DNA from: Arthrobacter sp. AK04
GTDB lineage: Bacteria; Actinomycetota; Actinomycetes; Actinomycetales; Micrococcaceae
DNA: 60,543 bases
NCBI RefSeq assembly: GCF_021129155.1
Contig: NZ_JAJOMC010000025.1
Span: 1-60,543 of the forward strand
Direction: 5' to 3'
Shown here: positions 24,098 through 33,173 of the stretch, piece after piece
Layout of the letters: every line of letters starts with the position of its first letter
Position numbering within the stretch: position 1 is the stretch's first letter
Made by a program: the position numbers and the translations under genes
The notes under the pieces: generated by a model
Database searches by the model: none
What the model was told of the DNA's origin: nothing
The model's input: the letters and a program-made list of their open reading frames with translations, nothing else

Positions 24098-27000
24098 TCA
24101 GCGCCCGTACTCGGAGTCTTGCTGATGGGAGCGTTGGGCTGGGCGCTGTTGGGTTGCTGTAGTGGCCCCCGGAGCGGCCTTTGTGGTGGCCTGTTGTGGG
24201 AACGACGCAGCCATCAGCCGCCGCATCTTTTCCAGTTGCGGGTCGATTTCAGTGATGGGTTCAGGCTGCGGTCGTTCTTCCGGTTTGGCTGCGTCAGACA
24301 TGAGCTGCTCAATGCGTACTGAGTTGGCTTGGGCGGCTTTGAGCGCGTCTGCGTGCTTGAACGGTTCGGCCAGTGCTTTCTCCGCCTGTTCCACGCGGGA
24401 GAGAGCGTCCTGGCGTCGTGCTTCGACGTCGGCGGCTAGCCGTGGCAGGGAGGAGACCCTGTTTTCCAGTTGCCGGATGGTGCCAATGTCAGCGGAGAGC
24501 AAGCTCCTGCGGGCAATCTGGGTTGTTGCCCTGGGCACTCCCTCGATCCTTACTTCAATGGTTGCGTTGTCGAGGCCCCGGGCGGGGACGAGTTTTGCGC
24601 GGAGTTCGTGGCCGCCAAGGGTGGCGACGGTTCCGAGCTCGTCGTACCCGTAGAGATTCATGAGGCGGTGACCGTGTTTGCCGGCCCATGCCCGGAGGGC
24701 TTCGGCCGCGTCGCCGCGGGTCTCGACGGCTTTCCCGTCGATGGTGGCCCGGAAGGCATCGGCGGTGGTGTCAGTGGTCCGCGCTGCGGCTGCTTGGATC
24801 AGAGGCAGGTCGGCGGTCGCCGCGTCAGCCACGGATTGTTCGCCGCGCTTAGTGTGGGCTACAGCGACCATGTTGCGGTTGTACGCCCGGTCGAGGCGGC
24901 TGAGGCGGGCCAGTTCCTGGTCCGCGACGGCCTTTTCAAGAACGAGCGGGTTGCCGCTGGTGATGGCTTTGGCCTGGGCGAAGTTCAAGGTGTTGTCCCC
25001 GATGTCTTCGATTTCCCGGACGTCGAGCCGGCCGCGCATGATCTGGTTGATGAAGCGGGATTTTCGTTCGAGCCCTTGCCACATGAACGAGTCGAAGGAT
25101 TCCTTGGTGACGACCTGGGAGATGCGGACCTCGGGGTTTTGGTTGCCTTGGCGCAGGATGCGGCCGTGACGTTGTTCGACGTCGGAGGGACGCCAGGGGG
25201 CGTCCATATCGACCAGGTGCACGGCGCGTTTTTGGATGTTTGTGCCGACGCCCATTTTTGAGGTGGATCCCATGAGGACGGCGATCTGCCCGGAGCGGGC
25301 GGCTGCGAAGAGCCGGCCTTTTTCGGTGTCATTTTTGGCTTCGTGGATGAACCGCACCATGTGTTCGGGTACGCCACGGCGGCGCAGCTGGTCCTTGAGT
25401 TCACTGTAGACATTCCACCGGTCAGAAGGTGTTCCGAAGTCACAGAAGACCAGCTGCAGGGCACCAGGCACGGGGTCGGGTTCGCCGGTCTTCGGGTCGG
25501 TGTAGATGCGGTCCTTGTGTTCTTCGTAAATGCCCGCCAGAAGGTCTGCGGTCGCGCTGATTTTGGTGGGTCCGCGCTGGAACAGCGTGGGGTCAACGAG
25601 CCTCATGTCCAGGGCCGCTTTGCGGCCGTCTGAAGAGACTTTGAGCATGTTGTCTTCCTCGGAGTCCACCAGGCGTTGCTGGATGGCGTCCACGCGCTTG
25701 CCGATGTCCTGGATGTAGTCACGCAGTTCTGGGCTGGGTTCCACGGCCAGCATGTTGGGCTGGCGCAGCCCGTCCCCGTCCCGTCGCGCGAGGTCGGGGA
25801 CGGGGAGTTTGAGGTCTTCGGCGGTTTTGACGTCCGCGAAGGTGTGGAACATCTTTAGCAGTTCGGGGACGTTTTGGAACTTGGCGAAGCGGCTCTTGAG
25901 TTTGAACCGGTCGCCGCCGGCTACGGAGAGTTCCATTTCTTCGACGACCTGGCCGAATGTGGCGGCCCAAGTGTTGAAGTCCTGGATGCCCGTCGCCTTC
26001 AGCAGGTCCGGGCGCAGGTAGCGCTGCATGACGTACATTTCGGTGACGGAGTTGGCGATTGGCGTGGCCGTGGCTCCGGTGATCACCCGCCGGCCTTCGC
26101 GCTGGCGCAGGAACTCAGTCTTCATGTGGAGGTCGGAGGCGCGTGCTGAGCCTTGGATGGCGGCGCCGGGGATGTTGCTTGGGGTCCGGAGGTTCTTGTA
26201 GTCGTGCAGCTCGTCCACCACAAGGTAGTCAATGCCTGTCTCTTCGAAGCTGATGCCCGGATCGGCGGGAGCATCGAGTTTGGCCTTGAGGGTTTCTTCC
26301 TGGGCCAGAAGCGCCTTTTCCAGCCGTTTGATGATGCTGGAGTTGGCGCGCCCATTGTCCTGCTCACTGCTCTTGACGGCTTCCAGTTCCGCACGCATCT
26401 GCATCACTTCTGAGTTGATGTAGGCGGCTTCGGCATCGGGGCTGAGGCTGACGCGCTGGAAGGCGGTGCGGGTCATGACCACGGCGTCCCATTCGTTCGC
26501 GGCCGCGCGGGCAACGAACTGCCGGCGTTTGTCCCCGGCGAGGTCTGCCGATGATGCGGCGAGGATGCGGGCCTGGGGGTAGATCTGGAGCCATTCGCGG
26601 GCGAACTGTTCCAGCATGTGGTTCGGGATCACGACGGCGGGCTTGTTGACCATGCCCAGGCGGCGCAGCTCCATCACGCCCATGACCATTTCTGCGGTCT
26701 TACCGGCACCGACCTGGTGGAACAGGCCGACGGCCGGTTCGGAGAGCATGCGGGCTACGGCTGCGCGCTGGTGCGGCCGCGGAACCCAGTCTTTGGCCAT
26801 ACGGGGCAGGGTCAGCCGCTCCCCCTCGGTGCTGTAGTCGCGCAGCACGATGGAGTTGAACCGGCGGTTGTACTCGTCGATGAGACGGGTAGCCCGCTCG
26901 GGTTCTTCCCACACCCATTCGCTGAAACGCTCCTGCAGCAGCTGGGCCTTCTCCTGGGCCGCTGCGGTCTCAGTCGGATTCAGGACACGGCGGTTATTTT

Positions 27001-29581
27001 CGCCTTCGTCCGTGACGCGGACGGGGCGTTGTTCGAGGACTTGCTTCAGGATGTCCGATGCGGGCATCCGCTGGGTGCCCCAGTTGCTGGTGGCCGCCAG
27101 GGTGTGGCGGTTGGCTTTGACGTCCCACATGGAGCCGGCGGCGTTGGAGACCGTGGCGTAGGGGTCGTTCAGGATTTCACGGACAAACTCCTGGTGGGTG
27201 CCGGCGTCGATCCAGACCGCGCCGAGGCGGGCTTCGACCTCGTCCATGCGAAGCGGCTGGGGCATGGCGTCGGTCAGGGCGCGGACGTTGACGGCGAACC
27301 TGTCGTCCGAGAGCGCGGCGGCCTGGGCGACTTCGAGTTTTTCGCGGACGTTCCCGGACAGGTACTCCGCCCGGGTCTGGAACGTCTCGTCAGGTCCGGG
27401 AACCTGGTAGATGCTCTCCCCCATCGCTGCGCGTGTTTCGTCGCGGTTGATGCCCAGCAGGGAGGCGGCGTAGTCCAGATCGACTTCGCCCACACTGTCG
27501 AGCGTGACGGTGAGGGCTTCTTCGGCGGTGTCTACGCCAAGGACCGGTCGGCGTGGCTGCACTTGGCGGCTGGAGAGCAGGGCCGCCGGGGAAGCCGTTT
27601 GCGTGGCATCGTCAAAGTTCTCCAGTGCCATGACCAGGGGCCCGAAGGGGTCGCGGGAGACGATGGTCACAGCCCTGGGCGTAATGCGGGCCTGGATGGG
27701 CTCCTGCGTCTCTTCATCTACCCGGCCGGTGTCCCGGAGGGCGTAGCGATTGATCGGCCCGTAGGTGCCCGCGTACCGGCCGTAGGCGGTCTTCAGTTCC
27801 TCGCGCAGGGCATCGATTTCGGCTGTGTCGTCCCGGTTTTCGGCTTCTGCGCTGAGGAGATTCCGTGCTGCGTCGCGCAGCCCCAGGAGGGCCCGGAGTT
27901 CGGTGGCCTGGGTCTTGGGCACGGGGAGGTCGGTGTGGGAGCCGTTCTCGACAACGGTGAAGCCGTTGTCGGTGGCGCTGATATGACCTTCCCACTCGTG
28001 GCTGGCAGCGGGGACGTAGGCGGCCCGTTGGCGTTCCTGTTCCGCCGTCCGTTCGGTCATGACCATGCCTGCGGATTTAGCTTCCACCACGATGCCGGCC
28101 AGTGCCGCGTCCAGCTGGCCCGGGACGGCCGAAAGGTCATCGGTAGTCAGCTGGAGGGTTTCCGCGCCGTACATGCCGTTGCCAACGTGCAGCTCGCCAA
28201 GGAGCCGTTCGGGGTACTCGTCGAAATAGGAGTTCAGGCGGGTGATCGTCCCGTCGATTCGGCGGGCGGTGACGGTTTCCCAAAGGGTAGAGGCAGGTTC
28301 CTGCCCGGCCTCCCTGCGCCGGAAGATCAGCAGGTCCGTCATGACGTCTGTACCTGCAGCCTTGCGGTGTGAGCCGGTGGGCAGCCTGACGGCCCCCACG
28401 AGATAGGCCAGCTGGTTCATCTCCCGCCGTGCTGCCGGGTTCGTAGCGTCCAGGGTGAAGCTGGAAGTCAGTACGGCCACCATGCCGCCCGGTCGGGTCA
28501 GTTCGAGGCTTTTGAGGATGAAGTGGTTGTGGATCGAGTGACCACCGGCATTGTGCCGGGGATCGTGCAGCGTGACATTGGCGAAGGGCACGTTGCCGAT
28601 GGCGAGGTCGAAGTGCCCGGCGGGCAGTTTCGTGTCGGCGAAGGACTCAGCGCGGACAGTGGCCTGGGGGTAGAGGGCCTGGGAGATAGCCGCCGTGGTT
28701 GGGTCCAGCTCAACACCGGTCATCTCAGCCGTGTCCGGAGCGAAGCCGATGAAGGTTCCCACACCTGACCCCGGCTCCAGGACCGTCCCCCCAGTGAAAC
28801 CGAGTTGCTGAACGGTGGACCACATTGCCTGGACGTATGCGGCGTCCGTGTAGTGGGCATTGATCGTGGTCCGCCGCGCCGCGTCGTACTGCGCCTCGGA
28901 CAGGAGGCTTCGAAGGTGCTCGCGGTCGCCAGCGTATTCTTCCCGGGTCTCGTCGAAGATCTGGAAGACGCCCTGCGCTCCCCAACTCCCCCACCGTGCC
29001 AGAGACGCCTTCTCGGCATCTGTAGCCTCACGTCCCTCGCTCTGCAGCATCTGCAGCACCTCGAGGGCTTCAAGGTTCGCCCTGACGCGGCTGCGGGCAC
29101 CAGACGGAGCAAGGTCCTCCTGAGACGACGGACGGAACCTGCCCCTCTCGTTGTCTGTTAGAGCTGCTCGCGCATCTTGTCGATTTCCGCCATCGAGTTC
29201 AGGTACTCCTGAATGCTCGGGTTCGCGTACTCGTCTTCCCCGTCCTCCGTCTCCGGTGGCGAGAGCAGATCGTGACGGACGATCTCCTCCGCCTGGTTCC
29301 GTGCCGCGTTCAGCCGGCCTACCTTCTCCAGGTACCCCTCGTCCTTCGGGTCGGGTCCGGCGATCTTGGGTAGCAGTTCGTCCACTTGCTCTTGGGCTTC
29401 CTCCCCCAGCTTCGTGAAGAACTCCTCCGGGTTTTGAATCTGGCTGTAGCGCGTCGGGCTGGCTGCCTTCCAGGCTTCCTGAGCCTGCCTGCCGTACTTG
29501 TTCATTGCGGTCCTCCTCCGGTGCGGCCCAGAGAGCGTCAAAACTCATCTGGCCGTCAATCTGCTTTTTGTGCCGTGCCAT
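24098..29581 (-). CDS. Giant N6-adenine methylase / SNF2-like helicase (DarB-type)
   Basis: A frame of 1827 codons. The methylase part (about 200-430) has the SAM-binding TVLEPGSGVGTFIG near 265 and a GNVPFANVTL catalytic-type motif near 327. The helicase part has LFHQVGAGKTAEM near 955 (Walker A), YLVVDELHDYKN near 1120 (DEAH-like), SKMGVGTNIQKR and DVEQRHGRILRQGNQNPE near 1470. Such N12-class methylase-helicases on plasmids and phage P1 (DarB) protect incoming DNA from restriction. Residues 25-140 overlap another plausible gene (29158-29505) in another frame; no alternative start exists between there and the conserved part, so the true N-terminus is uncertain. The upstream operator 29594-29614 suggests repression. 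Confidence 0.87.
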   Translation of the reverse strand: MARHKKQIDGQMSFDALWAAPEEDRNEQVRQAGSGSLEGSQPDALQPDSKPGGVLHEAGGGSPRASGRTATQDRRTRPEGRGVPGEGRPAERGTEPGGGDRPSRSALATGDGGRGRRVREPEHSGVPELDGGNRQDARAALTDNERGRFRPSSQEDLAPSGARSRVRANLEALEVLQMLQSEGREATDAEKASLARWGSWGAQGVFQIFDETREEYAGDREHLRSLLSEAQYDAARRTTINAHYTDAAYVQAMWSTVQQLGFTGGTVLEPGSGVGTFIGFAPDTAEMTGVELDPTTAAISQALYPQATVRAESFADTKLPAGHFDLAIGNVPFANVTLHDPRHNAGGHSIHNHFILKSLELTRPGGMVAVLTSSFTLDATNPAARREMNQLAYLVGAVRLPTGSHRKAAGTDVMTDLLIFRRREAGQEPASTLWETVTARRIDGTITRLNSYFDEYPERLLGELHVGNGMYGAETLQLTTDDLSAVPGQLDAALAGIVVEAKSAGMVMTERTAEQERQRAAYVPAASHEWEGHISATDNGFTVVENGSHTDLPVPKTQATELRALLGLRDAARNLLSAEAENRDDTAEIDALREELKTAYGRYAGTYGPINRYALRDTGRVDEETQEPIQARITPRAVTIVSRDPFGPLVMALENFDDATQTASPAALLSSRQVQPRRPVLGVDTAEEALTVTLDSVGEVDLDYAASLLGINRDETRAAMGESIYQVPGPDETFQTRAEYLSGNVREKLEVAQAAALSDDRFAVNVRALTDAMPQPLRMDEVEARLGAVWIDAGTHQEFVREILNDPYATVSNAAGSMWDVKANRHTLAATSNWGTQRMPASDILKQVLEQRPVRVTDEGENNRRVLNPTETAAAQEKAQLLQERFSEWVWEEPERATRLIDEYNRRFNSIVLRDYSTEGERLTLPRMAKDWVPRPHQRAAVARMLSEPAVGLFHQVGAGKTAEMVMGVMELRRLGMVNKPAVVIPNHMLEQFAREWLQIYPQARILAASSADLAGDKRRQFVARAAANEWDAVVMTRTAFQRVSLSPDAEAAYINSEVMQMRAELEAVKSSEQDNGRANSSIIKRLEKALLAQEETLKAKLDAPADPGISFEETGIDYLVVDELHDYKNLRTPSNIPGAAIQGSARASDLHMKTEFLRQREGRRVITGATATPIANSVTEMYVMQRYLRPDLLKATGIQDFNTWAATFGQVVEEMELSVAGGDRFKLKSRFAKFQNVPELLKMFHTFADVKTAEDLKLPVPDLARRDGDGLRQPNMLAVEPSPELRDYIQDIGKRVDAIQQRLVDSEEDNMLKVSSDGRKAALDMRLVDPTLFQRGPTKISATADLLAGIYEEHKDRIYTDPKTGEPDPVPGALQLVFCDFGTPSDRWNVYSELKDQLRRRGVPEHMVRFIHEAKNDTEKGRLFAAARSGQIAVLMGSTSKMGVGTNIQKRAVHLVDMDAPWRPSDVEQRHGRILRQGNQNPEVRISQVVTKESFDSFMWQGLERKSRFINQIMRGRLDVREIEDIGDNTLNFAQAKAITSGNPLVLEKAVADQELARLSRLDRAYNRNMVAVAHTKRGEQSVADAATADLPLIQAAAARTTDTTADAFRATIDGKAVETRGDAAEALRAWAGKHGHRLMNLYGYDELGTVATLGGHELRAKLVPARGLDNATIEVRIEGVPRATTQIARRSLLSADIGTIRQLENRVSSLPRLAADVEARRQDALSRVEQAEKALAEPFKHADALKAAQANSVRIEQLMSDAAKPEERPQPEPITEIDPQLEKMRRLMAASFPQQATTKAAPGATTATQQRPAQRSHQQDSEYGR
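29158..29505 (-). CDS. 115-residue plasmid protein nested in the helicase 5' end
   Basis: The frame gives MNKYGRQAQEAWKAASPTRY, then ENPEEFF-like QNPEEFFTKLGEEAQEQVDELL, GYLEKVGRLNAARNQAEEIV and an acidic end. The sequence looks like a type of small protein I associate with methylase-helicase genes on actinobacterial plasmids. AGGAGG precedes the ATG at ideal spacing. It lies entirely inside the long helicase frame, in a different phase. Its amino-acid composition is far more protein-like than the corresponding helicase-frame stretch. Confidence 0.72.
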   Translation of the reverse strand: MNKYGRQAQEAWKAASPTRYSQIQNPEEFFTKLGEEAQEQVDELLPKIAGPDPKDEGYLEKVGRLNAARNQAEEIVRHDLLSPPETEDGEDEYANPSIQEYLNSMAEIDKMREQL

Positions 29582-29593
29582 AGCCCCCGCCTC

Positions 29594-29614
29594 TTACTGA
29601 AATCATTTCAGTAA
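29594..29614. promoter_or_regulatory. Palindromic operator before the methylase-helicase
   Basis: A 21-bp perfect palindrome, TTACTGAAAT-C-ATTTCAGTAA, centred 23 bases upstream of the ATG at 29581. The core ACTGAAAT-N-ATTTCAGT recurs at 33698-33714 and 36409-36425. Its position over the likely promoter suggests repression. Confidence 0.75.
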
Positions 29615-29671
29615 GCAACGCTAGCGGGTAGGGAGCATTCTGGGTCACGTACCAAGGTCGTGAACCCGTTT

Positions 29672-29704
29672 ACTGTCATTACTGGCATTGCCAGTAATGA
29701 CAGT
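29672..29704. repeat. parS-like palindrome downstream of parB
   Basis: ACTGTCATTACTGGC at 29672-29686, loop ATT, then the perfect complement at 29690-29704. Positions 29672-29696 recur with one change at 31013-31037, on the far side of parA. Two copies flanking a partition operon fit centromere sites; a terminator role is less likely as no U-tract follows. Confidence 0.65.
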
Positions 29705-29709
29705 GCGTT

Positions 29710-30072
29710 TTAGGGGGCGAGCTTTCGTCCCGGAGCTAGCTTCGCGCTTACTCGTGGGAACGGGTCCCCGTTGTTGTACACGCGCTCCCGCCGAAGAACT
29801 TCGTTCATAACGGCGCGGGCGACGAAATCCGTCCAGGAGGCGTCCATTTCTTCTCCATTGGTTGCCTTGAAGGCATCCTTGGCCCGCTGCCTGTCAGCGG
29901 GCAGCATGTAGAACGTGACCGGTTGCTTCTTCTGAGACGGAACAGCTTCCACCGGGGTTGCTGGTGCTTGGCTGTCAGCGGTGGGCACCCTGTTGGCCTT
30001 CACGAGGTTCTGAACTGCACTTCCCGACGGGCGGCGCGGCGGAGGGCCGATGGGTTCGCGGTTCTGGCTCAT
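29710..30072 (-). CDS. parB: Small centromere-binding partition protein (ParB-type)
   Basis: A 120-residue protein with a disordered, Pro/Gln-rich N-terminus and a C-terminal DNA-binding segment: VTFYMLPADRQRAKDAFKATNGEEMDASWTDFVARAVMNEVLRRERVYN. The beta-strand then two-helix pattern fits a ribbon-helix-helix centromere-binding protein. It overlaps parA by 4 bases, the usual parA-parB order. A paralogue lies at 57369-57635. Confidence 0.75.
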   Translation of the reverse strand: MSQNREPIGPPPRRPSGSAVQNLVKANRVPTADSQAPATPVEAVPSQKKQPVTFYMLPADRQRAKDAFKATNGEEMDASWTDFVARAVMNEVLRRERVYNNGDPFPRVSAKLAPGRKLAP

Positions 30073-30992
30073 GAGGCGTTCCTTTGTTCTGCAGCTTCCA
30101 AACGGGCAACCAGTTCCTGTGCGACGCGGTGAAGATCCTCAGCCACGTTTCCGGCGGATCTTGGTTGGCTTGGCCCGGCCTTGGCGGTTCCCCGGAGGAC
30201 TTCGTACCACTTTGGTCCGGAGTTAACCTGCTCCTCCAATTCGTGGACGAGGACTCCCCGTTCACGCACCGCCTGGGCCGGCGCCTCGGCGTGCCGGACC
30301 ATATTGTCAAAGAGCACATCTTCGGTACCGAACGCTTCGATAATGGCGTCGCGGACGGTGCGTTGGACGGATTTGGCTGACGATGATGTGGCGGCGATGA
30401 TCACGCCGAGGAGGTCGATGCCGGGATTGACGTCAATTACCGAGTCAAGGCGCTTTGCCACCCCAAGGAGTCCTTCCCGGCCGCCGCGGTCGGTCTTGGT
30501 TGGGACGATGATTTGGGCAGCTGCGCCCAAGGCCGCTAATTGAAGGGGTTCATTGCCGGGCGGGCAGTCGATGAAGATGATGTCGTATTGGCCGGCTATC
30601 GGAGACAGGGCTGCCGCCAACGCAAGTTTGGCCCTACGGGCATCCTTGCCGCCCAGGGAGACAAGACCTGCTGCGGCTTGGTCCAGGTGCGCTCCCCCAG
30701 GTACGACGTCGAGGTTGTCCCGTACGTTCTTGACCGGACTGAGCGGGGCGCCGAACATCAGGCTCTGCGCCAGTCCCATTCCATCGTCGTCCTGCTCGGT
30801 GTCGCGATATCCGAGGTCAAGGCCGAGGTTCCCCTGGGGATCAAAATCCACCAGCAACACCCTCCAGCCTGAGATGGCGAGTAGACCGCCAAGATTCGCC
30901 GTGAGGGTCGTTTTCAGCACGCCGCCCTTGCCGTTGACGAAGGCGCAGACCCGGTCCAAGCCGGCCCTGTCGAATGGCTCATCAATCTTCAT
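30069..30992 (-). CDS. parA: ParA-family partition ATPase
   Basis: A 307-residue Walker-type ATPase with the deviant P-loop FVNGKGGVLKTTLTANL (about residues 18-34, signature Lys before GG), LLVDFDPQGNLGLDLGY (Walker A') and IIFIDCPPGNEPLQLAAL (Walker B). No N-terminal helix-turn-helix, so it is of the short type, regulated through the ParB partner. With parB and the flanking palindromes it forms the partition system, located directly beside rep. Confidence 0.9.
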   Translation of the reverse strand: MKIDEPFDRAGLDRVCAFVNGKGGVLKTTLTANLGGLLAISGWRVLLVDFDPQGNLGLDLGYRDTEQDDDGMGLAQSLMFGAPLSPVKNVRDNLDVVPGGAHLDQAAAGLVSLGGKDARRAKLALAAALSPIAGQYDIIFIDCPPGNEPLQLAALGAAAQIIVPTKTDRGGREGLLGVAKRLDSVIDVNPGIDLLGVIIAATSSSAKSVQRTVRDAIIEAFGTEDVLFDNMVRHAEAPAQAVRERGVLVHELEEQVNSGPKWYEVLRGTAKAGPSQPRSAGNVAEDLHRVAQELVARLEAAEQRNAS

Positions 30993-31008
30993 GTCCCCAA
31001 CCTACTGT

Positions 31009-31165
31009 CATTACTGTCATTACTGGCGTTGCCAGTAGACCGTGTCTTCGCTGGCAATACTTGTATTAACAGTATTGCATGCTTTGCATCATTTGCATGT
31101 TTTACTGTTATTACTAATTTTAATGGTTTTGCAAGCTTTGCTGTCATTGCCAGTATTCCTGGTGG
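31009..31165. other. AT-rich repeat region between parA and rep: probable parS/origin
   Basis: Tandem ACTGTCATT units from 31013, a short palindrome ACTGGC-gtt-GCCAGT (31022-31036), then an AT-rich stretch with three TTGCAT repeats around 31073-31100, TTTACTGTTATTACTAATTTTAATGG, and a further CTGTCATTGCCAGTATT. Much lower GC than the rest of the plasmid. It acts as the parA promoter/centromere and could include the replication origin. Confidence 0.6.
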
Positions 31166-31188
31166 CTTCGGAGGACAGCGCCGTCCGC

Positions 31189-33033
31189 CTAGGCGGCGAA
31201 CCATAGGGCTGCATCATCCGGCGGCATCCAATAGTCTTCGCGTTCCGCGTCGTGAAGGTCCGACTGAAGTACCTGAACGTCCAGAAACCTATCGAGGTAG
31301 GCGTGCCAAGCAGCTCGTTCACGTCGATTGCGACTGATCTGGGCTTGGTAGTCATCCATGACGCCCAAGCGTTCCGCGAGGGCGCGAAGATTTGCACTGG
31401 CGGTGATCTTCCATCGCTTGTCGTCCCGATGGATCATGCCCAGGCCCTCCATCGCGGCAAGTGCTTTGTCGACGGTTGAGCGGCTGAGTCCGCTGTTTCG
31501 CACCAGTTCCGCGCTGGTGGGGGAGTGGCGACCGCGTTCGATGGTCTCGTAGGCGATAGCTGCTGCATCGCCTAGGGCCCGGAATACTGGCCGGATCGAA
31601 TGGATTCGCCCTCTCCGCCAAGAGAGTTCACGGGCAAGTTGCTGGTACTGCTCTGGGAGCTGGATGAGGTACACATCCGCCGCTTTACGGCGGGCGTCAG
31701 CCACTTTAGTAAGGATGCCGTCGGAGGCTTCGACCAGGACTGGCAGAAGCCGGGCGACGGTGACGTGGTGCTTTCCCATCGCAGCAGCCAGGGTGCGGCA
31801 TCCAACGTCCAGAAGGTCAGTTTCTTTAGTCCTCATATACGCAAGCAGTGCACGTATAAGGAACCGCAAGCTGAGCCCTTCGCGGCCGCGGTCCTTCAGC
31901 CGATGGTCGAGTAGTGCGTAAAGCACGTTCTCCAGGTCGTTCACCAGCTGGTGGATTGCAGCGGGACTGCTGGTGATTGCCCCCCCTGTGGGTTTCGTGG
32001 GGCTTGTGTTGTTAATACGGGCATTGGTTTTCCCGTAACTTCCGGATCCTCGTTTCTGGCCGGCGTCTGCGTTGACGAAGGCTTGCGCGTTGGCCCATTC
32101 GAGGGGGAGGAGTCGTACCTGTTTCGCAGGCGTACCGTACAGGGCAGCTAGCCCAGGGAACTGGCCGGTGAGCTCGTTCTGCACGTCTTCCAGGGACCAA
32201 CCGCACGCCGCGAAGTGATTGAGCACGCCCATGCGGGCTTCTGAGGGGCTGGCGTACTTGGCCGTGTCGTACAGCCCGGTACGAGCGATGCGGCGCAGCG
32301 GAGTCTCACTGCGTCCACCGATATGCAGCTGGGCAGCCGCCGGCCGTGCTGCAGTTGCGGCTTTGGCTTGGCGTTCCTTGATGGCCTTGTTGCGGGCCAG
32401 CTCAGGGGCCAGGGCCGCCTTCAGCGCGGCTAGGGCGCGGGGGGAGTTACGGACGCGGAGGGTGGCGTAGGCCTGCGACAGGGGAGTGATCAGGGTCTGG
32501 TGGCCGCCGGCCTTGTGCCTGGAGCCGGGGACACGGATGCATCCGTCGGTGACGTTCTGGTGGGGGCTGGGGTCAAGGCTTGCGGCGAGAAGGCCGAGGG
32601 CTTCAATGAGTTCGCGGGCTTGCGCAGCGGTCAGGCGCTGTTGAAGGGGGATGTAGATGTGCCGCCCTCCGCTGGGTGAGAAGTCCTCCACGAAGCCCAC
32701 GTTTGCCTCCTCCAGGAGCTTCCTGAGCAGTACGGTGTCCGATTCCACGACGTCTTTTACTGCCTTGGATGTATCCAGGTCGATGCAGAGGGTCGCGACG
32801 GAGCCATCCGTGCCGTGGATCATGACTGCTGCAGGCCGGTCGGGCAGCGACTTCGTGATGGCGGGAGGAGCCGCCGGCCGGGGGTACTGGAACCTAGAAC
32901 CGATCCACCGGCCAGTCCGGTAAGTGGGTTGCCCCGCGATCAGAGGCGCCAGCGCCCATGCCTCAACCGGCGACGGTTCAGCAGCACCTTTGGGTCGCGC
33001 CGTTGTTGACGCGCATGGGTAGGCCTGTACCAT
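31189..33033 (-). CDS. Replication initiator with primase-like (AEP) domain
   Basis: A 614-residue protein. The N-terminal part has LCIDLDTSK (acidic pair, residues 84-90) and FSPSGGRHIYIPL (118-130), the DxD and sGGxH motifs of archaeo-eukaryotic primases. A basic middle follows (ELARNKAIKERQAKAATAARP). The C-terminal part has a winged-helix (GRHSPTSAELVRNSGLSRSTVDKALAAMEGLGMIH, about 505-540). Plasmid Rep proteins of actinobacteria use this layout to start and prime replication. It lies next to parAB and has a GAGAGGAG ribosome site before ATG. Confidence 0.78.
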   Translation of the reverse strand: MVQAYPCASTTARPKGAAEPSPVEAWALAPLIAGQPTYRTGRWIGSRFQYPRPAAPPAITKSLPDRPAAVMIHGTDGSVATLCIDLDTSKAVKDVVESDTVLLRKLLEEANVGFVEDFSPSGGRHIYIPLQQRLTAAQARELIEALGLLAASLDPSPHQNVTDGCIRVPGSRHKAGGHQTLITPLSQAYATLRVRNSPRALAALKAALAPELARNKAIKERQAKAATAARPAAAQLHIGGRSETPLRRIARTGLYDTAKYASPSEARMGVLNHFAACGWSLEDVQNELTGQFPGLAALYGTPAKQVRLLPLEWANAQAFVNADAGQKRGSGSYGKTNARINNTSPTKPTGGAITSSPAAIHQLVNDLENVLYALLDHRLKDRGREGLSLRFLIRALLAYMRTKETDLLDVGCRTLAAAMGKHHVTVARLLPVLVEASDGILTKVADARRKAADVYLIQLPEQYQQLARELSWRRGRIHSIRPVFRALGDAAAIAYETIERGRHSPTSAELVRNSGLSRSTVDKALAAMEGLGMIHRDDKRWKITASANLRALAERLGVMDDYQAQISRNRRERAAWHAYLDRFLDVQVLQSDLHDAEREDYWMPPDDAALWFAA

Positions 33034-33067
33034 AGACAGCAGTTACTCCTCTCCGGAGGGTACGAAA

Positions 33068-33172
33068 AACGACACCTACTCGTAGGTGTTGGGAAAAGTT
33101 CAGATCGCCGATCCGCCAAGATGAGGATCTGAACAAATACTTTTTGAAGGCCCGCGCAAGCGGGCCTTCTTC
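33068..33172 (+). ncRNA. Structured region before rep, possible antisense RNA
   Basis: Read on the plus strand, three hairpins follow each other: ACACCTAC-tc-GTAGGTGT, GTTCAGATC...GATCTGAAC and GAAGGCCCGC-gcaa-GCGGGCCTTC (33146-33169), the last followed by TTCGTT. The region lies just upstream of rep on the opposite strand, where copy-control antisense RNAs usually are. It could alternatively be the leader of rep and the terminator of the small gene at 33174-33380. Confidence 0.4.
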
Positions 33173-33173
33173 G

